From contig LWCA01000219.1 in NCBI GenBank assembly GCA_001642005.1, forward strand, positions 1 to 39,199: 39,199 nt of DNA. Reading direction: 5' to 3'. The position numbers were made by a program, and so were the translations under genes. The notes under the pieces are model-generated. The model did not search any database. It was not told the DNA's origin and saw nothing but the letters and a program-made list of their open reading frames with translations. Source of the stretch: Intoshia linei. Taxonomy: Eukaryota; Orthonectida; Rhopaluridae. Below are positions 22,681 to 33,650 of this stretch, in pieces (positions within the stretch are counted from its first letter, which is position 1; every line of letters begins with the position of its first letter).

Positions 22681-23135
22681 CATAATACTAAAATCAATCC
22701 TAAAATTTTAAAAACGTAAATTCTGGGGCGCGTTTTAACATTATTACTATTGTCGTAAATTTCAACCTCAGAAACTTACATCTTCATGGTCAAACCCCCA
22801 AATTACGCGTTTTTTCAAAAATGAAAAAAGTTACAGCATTTTATAAGACTTAAATTTTAGATATATTTTAAAATCATAAGCATTATTATAATTCAAAATC
22901 TCAAAAAGTTAAAATCAATTAAAAAGTTGGCATCGACAAAGCTAGCTACCGTTTTAAGAATAATTATTCAATCTCGATAGACACCAATCAAAAATACAAT
23001 AACATGTAACACTACTTCAATCTGAATTGATCTATTTAACTATCTCTAGTATAAATATAATCAACATGGATACTTTATCATAAACAAAAAACCTAACCAA
23101 CTAAATTCGACAGTTAAACTGGAAATAAAATTAAA

Positions 23136-24690
23136 ATGAGTGCAACGAACGAAAATACAGAGAAATTGAAGAGAAAATATAGGGGAAGAACATCAGAAAG
23201 TGAAATGGAACTAATATTATTGCACCACTCGAGAGGTATCAGCAATACCTACATTTCAAAAATACTGCAAATCCCAAGATCAACTGTTGTGACTAATATT
23301 AAAAGAATGAAAGAGGGTAAACCTTTTCTACCTCAAGGAGGTGACAGAAGATCACTACTCAATGATGAAAATAAAAAAACTTTACATGGTTGGGTTGAAA
23401 AAGACCCGACAATAACTTTAAAAGAATTACAACAAAAAACTCTGGAATTATTAGGCGTAAAGTGCAGTCTAAGTACAATAAAACGATCCTTAAAAACCTT
23501 TGATTATACCATAAAAGTAATTTCTACGAAACCCCAACAAATAGATAGTTCGTCTATAATTGACGATAGATTTGTATCTGCGGATTTATTTAAAAAAATG
23601 TCAGCTAATCTCGACATAAAACAGTTTATATTTATGGATTTGATGCAGTATAGTATAGAACTAGTAATTAATAAACGTGATGAAGCTAATACAGAATCTA
23701 CATATTCATCAAAATCTGATATAAAAATACGCCATATTTTTATTCTCGCCGGCATGAACAAATGTGGAATCATATCTTATAAAATTTATGAAGATCCAAT
23801 CGACATGGAAATTTTTCAAAATTTTCTAATGGAGTTGAAACGTGAACTTTTACAAACAGACATTTGCGATCCAATCTTTATCTTTAATGATGCCATCTCT
23901 CAAAAGTATCATGGAATAACTAAAATGGTGGAAGATGAAAAAATGAAAGTATTTTATGTTCCTCAACATTCATGGTACATTCTTCATCCTATTGAACAAT
24001 GCTTTATCAAATGGCGAAAGTACGTACAGCGTGATAGAGTCCAGAATGAAGGTCAATTGAATCAATCCATGGAAAATGGATTTGTGGTAATATTTTATTT
24101 CATAAAGCGTTTTTATATTTGTTTTTGCACTTTTCAACAAATATAAAAATACTGAAGTGTAGTGATATATCGTTATATTACTAATCGAGATTTGAATATA
24201 TACTTTTGATATAACTCACTTGTGATATCTAACGGCAGAGTGGTTATAGTTATATAATTGTATTCTACGGGGCTAGGTTCGGATCCCGATTTGGACATCT
24301 TTTTATTTAAGATGAACTTATCTGAGTTCGTCTCTGCTAATCGTTATAGTAATTGTTGGAATTTTACCACTATCACTATTTTATCCCATTGTTCCTTGAC
24401 CCGATTAATAATAACTTACTATATATTATATATTATATATAATATATATTTATTTATTATTTTGTATTGTATTTTTCAAATCTGGATTTATTTTTGATTA
24501 ATTTTCTGCTTTTGAGAGTTCTTGAGAATCAATTTTAATTGCATCATGTCCCAGAAGTTTTAAGATTGAGGTTTCCATAAAATTGTACTATTTAATATTT
24601 TAGATTATTACGGAACAAGATTGTAAAGAATATTATAATGAAATGTTGAAATACCTTGATAAAACTTTAAATAAAGAAATTATTGATTAG
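23136..24690 (+). CDS. Tc1/IS630-type transposase-derived DNA-binding protein, copy 2 (probably domesticated)
   Basis: Exons 23136-24086 and 24604-24690 encode 345 uninterrupted residues. The splice site falls at exactly the same codon as in copy 1 (MENGFV / IITEQDC), but the intron has grown from 41 to 517 nt and holds a tRNA-like sequence. The DNA-binding half (about 12-130) is strongly conserved with copy 1, including EGKPFLPQGGDRRSLL and LLGVKCS.{2}TIKRSLK. The catalytic-like core is more diverged: FMDLM at site one, IFNDAISQK at site two (the expected Asp reads Asn) and HPIEQCF at site three. The C-terminal PIEQCFIKW.KYVQ.DRVQNE.QLNQSMENGFV block is nearly identical in the two. Intact frames, a shared splice site and loss of the same catalytic positions argue for a retained host function; an alternative is a young non-autonomous transposon lineage. 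Confidence 0.8.
24224..24299 (+). ncRNA. tRNA-like sequence (SINE head or tRNA relic) in the copy 2 intron
   Basis: Over 76 bases, the ends gatatct and ggacatc pair at six of seven positions (one A-C mismatch, one G-T). A box-A-like ggcagagtggtta (24234-24246) and a box-B-like ggttcggatcc (24276-24286) lie at RNA polymerase III spacing. The D and T stems are imperfect and no anticodon stem is convincing, so this is not called a functional tRNA. A tRNA-derived SINE that expanded the intron is the simplest reading. Confidence 0.55.
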
Positions 24691-24773
24691 AAATTATTCT
24701 TTTTCAATATTAAATTTTAAACACACATTTATGGTTTTAATAAATATGATTCACATCCTTACTTATATAAAAT

Positions 24774-25140
24774 TACTAGCTTGACTGTTATGTACTTCGT
24801 ACAAACAGTATACTAGCTCTGATGAGGGCGGACTTTTTTAATGCTACCAAAAAATAAAATCAAACTTAAAAATGTTACTATACACTATTATAAATCCTTT
24901 AAAGGAGTGATTCCTAGACTTAAAATTAAGTGGGAATAATTCACTTTAAATTAATCTTGTTAAAAGTTGTGAAAAGAATTTTGTGATCCCATTTTTTTAA
25001 TTTATTAGAGAGAATAAGTGTAAAATCATAAAAATCAAATAAAAATAGTACAATGCTAAAAATTGTCATAGATAGCTTTAATTCAAGAAATAATAAAATA
25101 GTTAAAACCTATTTTGTCAATTTCAATGTGACAATATATA
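24774..25140 (+). repeat. tactagcttgac-family dispersed repeat, copy 1
   Basis: Begins tactagcttgactgttatgt, then acgtacaaacag, continues through cacttaaagt-type blocks and atcccatttttttaatttat to tttcaatgtgacaatatata. Two other copies: 29921-30310 (+) and 36330-36603 (-). The tactagc.tgac start is reminiscent of a widespread insect repeat terminus, but the class is not established. Confidence 0.7.
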
Positions 25141-25198
25141 TATTATTTTGTTGAATATACTAAAACTGTTTCTCTTCAGTTAAAATTGAAATGTAAAT

Positions 25199-25340
25199 TT
25201 TCAAAAACAGGGTCCGTATAATTTTTTGATATAAAAAACTGGCCCACGAGACGCAAAAGGTTGTCGACCTCTGGTATAGAACAATGTGATTATTTACAAG
25301 TAAAATAAAATGTTTCGCGACCACCTGTTGGGAAACGCTG
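25199..25340. mobile_element. hAT-like MITE
   Basis: The right end, inverted, reads cagcgtttcccaacaggtgg followed by tcgcg, a typical hAT-MITE terminus. The left half carries gcgtctcgtgggcc and aaggttgtcgacctctgg, which may be a second nested element. Non-coding. Confidence 0.5.
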
Positions 25341-26185
25341 TTCTAGGTGAGAACAGCATTCTAGGACTTAATTGTTGAATAATTTATTTATTTCATTAGT
25401 TTTTAGATTTTTCAGACATAATCAGTATTCTCCACCTTTAAACCATCAGAAATTTTTTTTGGAAAATTTTTCCAAGAGTCGCGCACTTTTGTACTCCCAG
25501 AGTGGTAGCATTGTCAAAAAGTTTTACATCGACTGGAATAATGTATCATAACACTAATGATATTCTGCATGAATGATGAATATAGCTGTAAAAAAATGGA
25601 AAATGATAAATAATAAAAAATCCTTGAAAAGTTATATTGTTTATTAATATATACAGTCAAGATTTTGAAACAATCTAAAATACAGTAATACCGTAGATCA
25701 GTAAGGTAAAAGTTAGTAATTTATCCCAGTCTATTTTTATTGTCTTGATAATTTAGTTCAGTAACATCGACTGGGTTAGAATCAAGCAAATCTTGGTACA
25801 TTTTCCGGTTATTTATCAAATATATTTGATTTCGTCCAATTTTTTTAATGTTACTCTAAAAATTTTCATTAATGACAAAAGTTTCATAATGTACAAAGTT
25901 TAACATTCAAAAATGTAACATATGGCTATTGCAGCTGCAAATATATAATACGTAAATATAACAAACAAATAAACTATTGTAAAAATCTAATTGAACGAAA
26001 TACGTTGTACATATAATGTAAATGTGAGCGTTTTATATCATTAAATATATTTTTTCTTTTCCTCTTGTACAATTATAATGAAAAGATTACATTCCAAAAA
26101 TGTCATAATAATCAAGTGTTTAAAATATCGATTTAATTTTGTATATAATTGTAAAATTGTAATTTAATTATCCAACTGTTTACAT

Positions 26186-26262
26186 CAGTGTTTTTCAACA
26201 GGGGTCGCGAGAATTTGAAAATTTTTAATGTTCATAAAGGACCGCAACACAAAAAGGTTGAC
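26186..26262. mobile_element. hAT-like MITE abutting the SoxD 3' end
   Basis: Starts cagtgtttttcaacaggggt followed by cgcgag and ends aggaccgcaacacaaaaagg followed by ttg. These match the two halves of hAT-type MITE ends (cagtggttctcaac...ggggtcgcg). Its right end lies about nine bases from the SoxD stop codon. Confidence 0.6.
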
Positions 26263-26270
26263 TAACTAAT

Positions 26271-28222
26271 TTACATTTTATCAATATAAAATACCTCGAT
26301 TTTGGTTTTTCTTGGTTTAGGTCTAAGAAATAATTAATTCATGTAAATAAAAAATTATTAAGGAAATTACTTGTATCTATAATCTGGATGATCCTTCATG
26401 TGCTGTTCACTAAGCCGAATTTGTTCAGCATAAAATGGTTTTTTTTCAGAATCTGACATATTTTTCCAAATCTTTCCTAGGGTTACGATTAATAAATAAT
26501 TATACTTTCAATTAACATTTCATTACAATTAAAAAATACCTAAATATGTTGAAATTAAAGAATTGTGCAAGTTTGGGTTGTTTTTGAGCATGCGCTTTCT
26601 TTCGGTTTGTGACCAAACCATAAATGCATTCATTGGGCGTTTAACGTGTTTTTTTTGAAAGTCAGATTCCAAACTTTTTTTTTTCATTAGAAAATCCTTT
26701 TTTTGAAACACATCATCATTTTCTACAACAGAACAAGATTCTACAATGTTTAAAATTTAAATTAATTAGATATTTTTTTAGATTTAAAATGATTAAATCA
26801 AAGCGTCATAAATGGTTTCCATGGTTAATACCATCAATTTCCAAAAACCCTAACTACACAGAATATTGTACTAAATCAGGGCTAATTATTTTATATGCGC
26901 AATAAAATAATATTTTTTAAATGAATCATTATTATAGTAGCAAGCTTTTAGTATCCTATAAAAATAAAAATATGATAAATCTTGAGTAGCACATATAAAA
27001 ATTTTCAGAAATGTACTTTATTATTTTTTTTCATTTCAAAAAAATGAACTTTATCGCCACAATGATACAAGTGACAGAAATGGGTACCACTCATTCAGTT
27101 TAATCAGATTTCTAAATTTTTTTTTAATTGATGGTTTCTATCTATAATGGATGTAACTGACACTTGATTTGTTAATAATTTGATTATATATGAAAATATA
27201 AAAGAAAAAAGGTAAACTATGTATACTAATTACCAGTTTTAGAAAAAGATTTTGACAATTTATCCTAAAAAAGATTATAAATAAGAAAAAATAAAAAATT
27301 TTACCAAATCAAAGATATTGTCTGGAGATTTGTTTTTTAGTTGTACATTAAGGTTACAATTGATAAATTTATCTTCATTATCACTCTGAATTTTCATATA
27401 ACTTGGAAAAGCATTTTTGACTTGTGAAGGTTTAATATTCTGACCATTAACATATTTTTCGAAAAGTAATTTAGAAATATATTCCTGGGTGACTAGACCT
27501 TTACCAATATATTGACGAATCGTATCTATACAAAATCGTAAAACGCCAGTATTACAAAAAATATTGCTAATATATGCGGTATTTGGAATACCAAACTGAT
27601 TCACGGCAGAATTATTTTGATTAAACATGGAATAAAGTTGGTTGAGTCCATTTAATCGTTCAACGTTTTCTAGGTTGACTATGTTGTGATTAGCAACAGA
27701 ATCTGAATTTTCGGGTTGATTATTGGACAGTAAATTAAAAACGTCATGATAGATATCTGTATTATTCATCTGAATTTCTTTAACATGCATAGAATCTGCA
27801 ACATCTTGAAGATTCTTTATATGGTTTGGAGTTATTGCGTCTTTCTGGTTTGGTGAATTTGTAGGAGTCAGCAATTCAACTTTTTCATCGGGTGGTGTAA
27901 TATTTTGATCACTGGCATGTTTCTTTCGCCATATATTTGAAGTTATTTCTGAAACGCGTTTATTCCGCATATCAGTATTTTTAGAATCCAAGATATTTAA
28001 TTTATCCTGCTCTTCCTTCTTTTTACTTAGGTTTAAAGGGCCATGAATCATTGATTTTTTCAAATTTCCTCCAGGATCAAATGATATCAATATAGTATCA
28101 CTGTGTGTTTTATCATTGTTTAAATATATTACTTCATTATTTGCTTTATCATTAAAGTTTGTATTTAACTTTGTCGCACCTTTTTCGGTGTCTTCGCCAT
28201 CTGACATTCTAAATAGTGTCAT
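26271..28222 (-). CDS. SoxD-family HMG-box transcription factor (Sox5/6/13-like), short C-terminus
   Basis: Five in-phase exons, 5' to 3': 28222-27305, 27264-27234, 26740-26540, 26476-26371, 26322-26271; 435 residues against 600-800 in vertebrate SoxD. The HMG box (about 348-426) starts [20 protein letters not shown] and continues through [21 protein letters not shown] and DYRYKPKPRKT. The AEQ.RLS..H and YKP.P.{2}T stretches favour SoxD over groups B, C, E and F. PLNLSKKK (62-69) resembles the CtBP co-repressor motif known from Sox6 (PLNLSSRP), a second SoxD mark. The box is split by an intron after YLG. The leucine-zipper coiled coil usual in SoxD is not evident. The protein ends about 16 residues after the box, next to a hAT-like MITE; the C-terminal SoxD region is absent. 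Start: ATG at 28222, or 28207. It would act in the nucleus, bending DNA at ACAAT-type sites. Confidence 0.85.
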
Positions 28223-29617
28223 TATTGTTTTAAACCTTTCATCTAATATTCAAAGACTTTGTATCAATATTTATCTTATTTAAAGTCAAACAAACCTTTT
28301 AATATTTTATTTTGGTTAATCAATTGTAAATTCAAATTTACTTTTATCGAATGAAAGAATATAAAACAATTACATACTATTCAATGCAAGATGTAATGAA
28401 TAAGATAAAAGGTTTATGGATGTAATTTTTATAAATAGGCAAGACAACAAAAGCAATATTACGAGGAAACAATACAATTGAAACAAGACAGATTATTAGC
28501 TTAAGCACACGCTATAAAACAATACTTGTGTAGACAATTGCATCATTGTCTGAATCAATAACAATACTAATCAATAATTCATTATTTCTTACATTTCATA
28601 TTTATTGGTTTAGAGGCGCACGCATTGTATTGTGCGCATTGTAGTGACACACTTTCCAACAAAACATCCCTGTAACAAACACGTACTTTGGTTAATAAGT
28701 TATAAGCACACATATTACTCTATTATAAAATTATATCAACGTCATAATCGAGAGCAATGTAGCAAATTAGGTTGAAACTATGTCAATTTATATTTATCAC
28801 ATGATTGCGTGTCTTCAATATATCACGGTAGCAATTTAATTAAGTTTTTTTATTGTCAATTGTATTTATTTACGTCTTATCTATAACTTTCTTTTGCTGT
28901 CATTTAGTGATTATTAACCTTAGTACTGCGACCTCTTTGTCAATAGTCTAATTTTTTATTTGTTATTTTTGTACTCTATTATTAATTTTTCGACAACTTA
29001 TTGATTGGAAACGACTATTTTGGATCATCTGCACTTTAATGGGTTAAAGTCAATTGTGGATGAGAAGAAAATAGCATAACCCCAATTCGGTGCAATTTTT
29101 ACTTGGTACCCGCGCTTTTTCGTTATCATGTATATTTCAAAGTATTTTGTTAAATTCATGTCAAATAAACCTCGTCTTTGGCACCATGTTTTAAATTAAT
29201 ATTTTTCTCCGTTTTATGGTGTATAAGTTTCAAGAATATGGATTTAGGATGTCAAGTTTTTGTAGATAAATAAAACAAAAATATACATCATTTTGTTTTT
29301 TTCAACGATCAGGTACTAATAACGTGATAACAATATTATTTTTCAATCACGTTCAGATTGTTTCTAAATATTGTTAAAATTGAAAAAATGCCAAAAATAG
29401 AGGGTTTCAAAGACATCTCAGACATAATTACAAACACCGAATATTTATAATATGCATTGATATGAATATATAATCTCTTTGAAAATATAAATTAAATGTT
29501 AGCAGTAATACTGCAGTATTTACTAAATACACGAAATATCAAATTAAGTTTGCTCAAACTGTTTTTATAATTACAAAGCTTTTCTGAAATATGTTAGAAT
29601 TACATATCAAACCACTG

Positions 29618-29822
29618 CCGAACCTACCGTACCGAAACCCTCTTTGGAACAATTTTTCTAAATAGAGTAATAAAAAATTTCTTGATTATGATAATCATTA
29701 TCACAACCATTTTGTATATTAAATTTAAAATTTCAAGTCAAGAGTCTTGGATAGTTGGCTAAGGCTATATGACATTACGCATCATGTGAAAAAAATTTGC
29801 GGCCTATTTTTCATTTTCTGGA
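29618..29822 (-). repeat. Inverted copy of the 10267-10490 repeat
   Basis: Read on the minus strand, tcggtacggtaggtt, gtcatatagccttagcca, gatgcgtaatgtc and gaaaatgaaaaatagg fall in the order seen in MASK intron 5 (reversed on the plus strand). Non-coding. Confidence 0.6.
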
Positions 29823-29920
29823 GCTATTGCATATGGTAGATAAATTTTTAAGTTGTAAGAGACACTTGACTAAATTTGGTTTTTGTTATATTTTTTATTT
29901 TTATATTAACTTATATATTA

Positions 29921-30310
29921 TACTAGCTTGACTGTTATGTATTACGTACAAACAGCACCTAGCTATGCGGAGGGAACATTTTTATTATAGCAAAAAAATA
30001 AATTCACGTTGAAAATCTAACTTAAAAATCCTACTATTAACTATTATCATTTAAACGAGTTTTTCCCAAATTTGTTTCAGGTGGAACCATAATATTACAT
30101 TACTTTTTACTTTAAACTGAATTATTCCATCTTAATTTTGTATTTGTTAACATTTGCGTAAAGAATTTTATAAACAATTGTTATCCCATTTTTTTAATTT
30201 ATTAGACAGAATGTGTGTATAATTTTAAAAATTGTCATAAATAGCATAAATTTCAGAAAAAATAAAATTATAAAAACCTATTTTGTCATTTTCAATGTGA
30301 CGATATATAT
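29921..30310 (+). repeat. tactagcttgac-family dispersed repeat, copy 2
   Basis: Same start (tactagcttgactgttatgt, acgtacaaacag) and same 3' landmarks (atcccatttttttaatttat, tttcaatgtgac) as the copy at 24774. Intermediate length and AT-rich indels suggest age. Confidence 0.7.
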
Positions 30311-30454
30311 TCAGTACCAATTTAATAAATACTTAAAAATAACAATTGTGTATTAATAATTAACCGAATCTTTACTTTATAAATATATTTTAGTCGAATT
30401 TTACCATTATTGCAAAGGATTGTAATATAAAAATGATATTAACAAAGATATTAA

Positions 30455-30588
30455 TAGATTTTCACCCATGTCTTTATTGGAAATGTGTAGACGTACAATG
30501 CACATTTTTTTTGAAATTGTAGGTATTTACATTTTCAATTTTTGTGTTTAATCGAAATATTTGAAAAATATTCATTGATAATATAATA
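30455..30588 (+). repeat. Repeat shared with 32970-33108
   Basis: tagattttcacccatg, ggaaatgtgtagacgtacaa, tgcacattttttttgaaatt and aatcgaaatatttgaaaaat recur nearly unchanged at 32970-33108 in the same orientation; this is one of the best-preserved repeat pairs in the window. Confidence 0.75.
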
Positions 30589-31583
30589 TTTTTTGAACTT
30601 TTTTAATTTTAATCCTAATAATTAAATGCTAAAAATTTCCAAAAAATGAGACACCCTAATGTAAATATTTATTATAATATATCAATTAATCGGTATTAGG
30701 AATCTTAACGGTAAGAACGTCTGCCTTATACGAGAGATACCCACCATTTAATAAAACTATTTTGGAGAGATATAATATAACTACAATGTAATTGTATTAA
30801 AAAATTATACAGTATTTTGTATTACAGACACGTTGCAGCAAAGCAAAACTTTATTTAGTATAATTAATATTTATTAAAATATTTAGTGAATATTTTTGAT
30901 TTTATCGCGATTCACGGTGTGGAATTTGGAAGATTACCATAGACGCAATAAGTGCAGATACACATTATACAGTATGAGTGATTTAAGAAAAACATAGTTT
31001 GGAGTTAAACTTTTAACCCACATAAATTAATCATAATACAAATCAATAAACCACCATTACAACAATCTGCGAAATACAAAAGAGTTATGATTTCTGGATA
31101 GTATTACATCTCAAATTGACGTCACAACAATAGTTTAAATTTAGCATGGATTAATAATTTGTCTTCATTGATAATTTGAATAAATTTAATCTTTGAAAAT
31201 AAATATGACATTTGATACAGTGTACAATATGGAATGTAATATTGATTCAGGGATTCAAAAGGTATTGATACTGAATCAGTATTTCTGATATATATTTATC
31301 AAAACTATTAAATCCAATTAATAATTAAATTCAGGTGTATAAAGATTCAATATACTACATGTACAATGTAAATTCCACTCATTCTCATTACACGATTGCC
31401 ACAAACATTATTACAAGAAAAATAAAATAATAAATGTACTCTAAAATTCTAAAACCGAAATAAACAAAATAAAAACCTTGTTGAAACTTTTAAGACAAAT
31501 GAATATTGTCAATTTTAAATAAATCTATACGCTAATAATTTTACAGATATACAACAATTTAAACTTAAATTACCTATACCAAA

Positions 31584-31856
31584 ATGATAAATTGCAACTT
31601 GTTATTTTCTACAAACAATACTATATTGTTAATTCTACTTTTGACAATAAGCTACGCTGAACAAACACATTTATTTACATCGAATATAGGACAAGAGATA
31701 AGAAATTATGTGCAAATTTCATCAAATAAATTGCTCTGTAACATTGTATCCTATATTTCTCATAAATGTTTCTTTTTATCCAATTTAGTTGTTTGTAATA
31801 TTACTCATATAACTTACAATAATACTATTATCTTTCTGCTTTACAATATTTATTAG
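31584..31856 (+). CDS. Possible small secreted protein or first exon, unrecognised
   Basis: A 90-codon frame begins with a signal-peptide-like stretch: a short N-region, then NNTILLILLLTISYA, with a plausible cleavage site after Ala. The mature part has four Cys within about 30 residues. No family recognised. In DNA this AT-rich, hydrophobic frames (Ile/Leu/Asn/Tyr) arise easily by chance, and the C-terminal half is strongly Ile/Asn-biased. No neighbouring exon was found. Listed because it is the only open frame in this 6 kb with a protein-like organisation. Confidence 0.2.
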   Translation: MINCNLLFSTNNTILLILLLTISYAEQTHLFTSNIGQEIRNYVQISSNKLLCNIVSYISHKCFFLSNLVVCNITHITYNNTIIFLLYNIY

Positions 31857-32589
31857 TAAACACAAATTAACATTTAGTATTACAAGTAACATTCCATTTA
31901 TCATGAAATTTTTGTTTTACGCTAAAATTTGAATTTGGTTAAATGGTTTCCAAAATCATTGGAGCTCGACGAAAATATATTATTTTTGCTTCAAATAAAA
32001 TAAAACAATAATACCCGTTGACAGTGACGCTTTCAAGGGTTTGAAATTAAAAATTAAATCTATTATGGTTCAAATAACTTTTGCGAACCCATTAAAGTAA
32101 GGGTACAAAAATGTATTACCGTAGATCATAACTTCATATATAATTCTACTAATTTTCCTAAATGTATATCAGAATGAATACATTATGATGATTAATCAGA
32201 GTTGCCAACTGCGTTATTTCCCCCCTGATAATTCGAGTTTTCAAATTCAACTTAAAGCTCAGGGTTAAGTGATATTTCACAGTGTAATTTAATTATTTCA
32301 ATAAAAATTATCAGATCAGACATATTTTATTTATATTATATAATTTTTTTCTCTATGGTGAAAGACTCTTAGTGTTAGCAGTTAATTTTATTCCATTACT
32401 TAGAGACACCCATATTTTGTTTTTTTCTCTTTAAAGTATTCATCATGAAGTCATTTTGAAATGTGCTATTTGCTATATGTTATGAAAAATTTAAAGTATT
32501 CATTTTGAAATTTGCAATAAAAATGGTGTGTAAACTGTTATTATTTTTTGAAAAAGAGACCCCAGTAAGTAACGAGTAAAAGAGAGCTT

Positions 32590-33650
32590 CCAAAAAAATT
32601 TTCGCATACGGCGAAATTGCATAACACGCTGCGCTTTACTATATGGCGCTTTGCTCTAAAAATCGGGTTGAGAACAACTTAATGTTGGTAAACCTTTGAT
32701 TAATTAAAAAAACAATTGTTATCTAACCTATTTCTGATATTATGATCTTATTGAGACTCATTGGGGCGTTTCATCTTCATACTTTTGACCTTTTTACTGG
32801 TGAATGTTACTTTTCTTTTTAGCATTTTCAAACAATGAGTTATTGTTTTATTTTATAAATTCGTTGCTGTAGTATTAACATTTAAAGATTATAAAAAATG
32901 TTTTAAAAATAAAAATTTAAAATTTAAAAATTGCGTAGCAATGAAAAAAATCCGAAAAAATGAATTATATAGATTTTCACCCATATGTTTTCATTGGAAA
33001 TATGTAGACGTACAATGCACATTTTTTTTGAAATTGTAGGATCAATATTTACATTTTTAATTTTTGATTTTAATCGAAATATTTGAAAAATATTGGTTGA
33101 TAATATATTAAAAATTATTTTTTACCGGGAATGCGTAGATTTCTGGGGTTGAAATTTTGTATCTATATCAACTGGAATAAGCTCTATCGGAATAATCTTT
33201 TTTTTAAATTTTCGGACCGTTAATTATTTCATATTTTTTGTTTTAATAAAATATTTCGGAAAAAAATATATAAATACTAAAATGCTTTTTTGACCGTGAA
33301 GTCGTCACTTATTCGAATTGAAATTTTTTTATGTGTGTTAACATGATACAACTCTACCACCTGTAAATTGTTTGAAATTTTAGGGCTGTTTTCAAAAAAA
33401 AGGAAGGGAATTTGGGGTTTTGGCCCTGAAGATATAATTTTTTTAAATTCTCGAACTCGTTTGATTTTCAAAAAGAGGGACAACAGGGGTTTTTGACCCT
33501 TAAGATGTGAAATTTATCTTAATATACGTTCCGAAAAAAACTGTATTTGAAATGTGGTCTTTAAAAAATTCTAAGATGAGTAATTATTTAAATAAAGCTG
33601 AACACACACACACAAACAAAAATCGCGTCGCATTTTATATAAATTAGGAT
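32590..33650 (+). repeat. Long repeat copy ending in a CA-microsatellite tail
   Basis: Starts around gcatacggcgaaattgcata, includes the block shared with 30455-30588, and ends with acacacacacacaaacaaaa, tcgcgtcg and ttttatataaattagg. A cacacaca...tttatat tail like this is common at the 3' end of insect-type interspersed repeats. No reverse-transcriptase frame is readable. Confidence 0.45.

Larger units (their letters stand above)
21304..23135. other. Spacer between the two paralogues, transposon and minisatellite sequence
   Basis: Holds a fragment of the intron 4 MITE (21605-21665), a hAT-like element (about 21695-22680) and, inside it, a nested tandem repeat (22085-22370). The last 80 bases (from about 23055) match the leader upstream of copy 1 (ataatcaacat, ttatcacaaa, aaaaaacct, tcgaca.ttaaact) and are probably the promoter/5' UTR of copy 2. 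Confidence 0.55.
24691..26270. other. Intergenic, repeats, no gene
   Basis: Contains the dispersed repeat at 24774-25140, a hAT-like MITE at about 25199-25340 and another at 26186-26262. About 25345-26180 shows no structure I can name. Further 3' exons of the SoxD gene (minus strand) were sought here and not found. Confidence 0.5.

Noticed and set aside
24224-24299. Functional tRNA gene
   Set aside because: Box A/B and acceptor pairing are suggestive, but the D, anticodon and T stems are poor and it sits inside a transposase-derived gene's intron; a SINE head or relic is likelier.
24258-24497. 79-codon plus-strand frame
   Set aside because: Lies in the copy 2 intron over the tRNA-like sequence and a TA-rich run; no protein signature.
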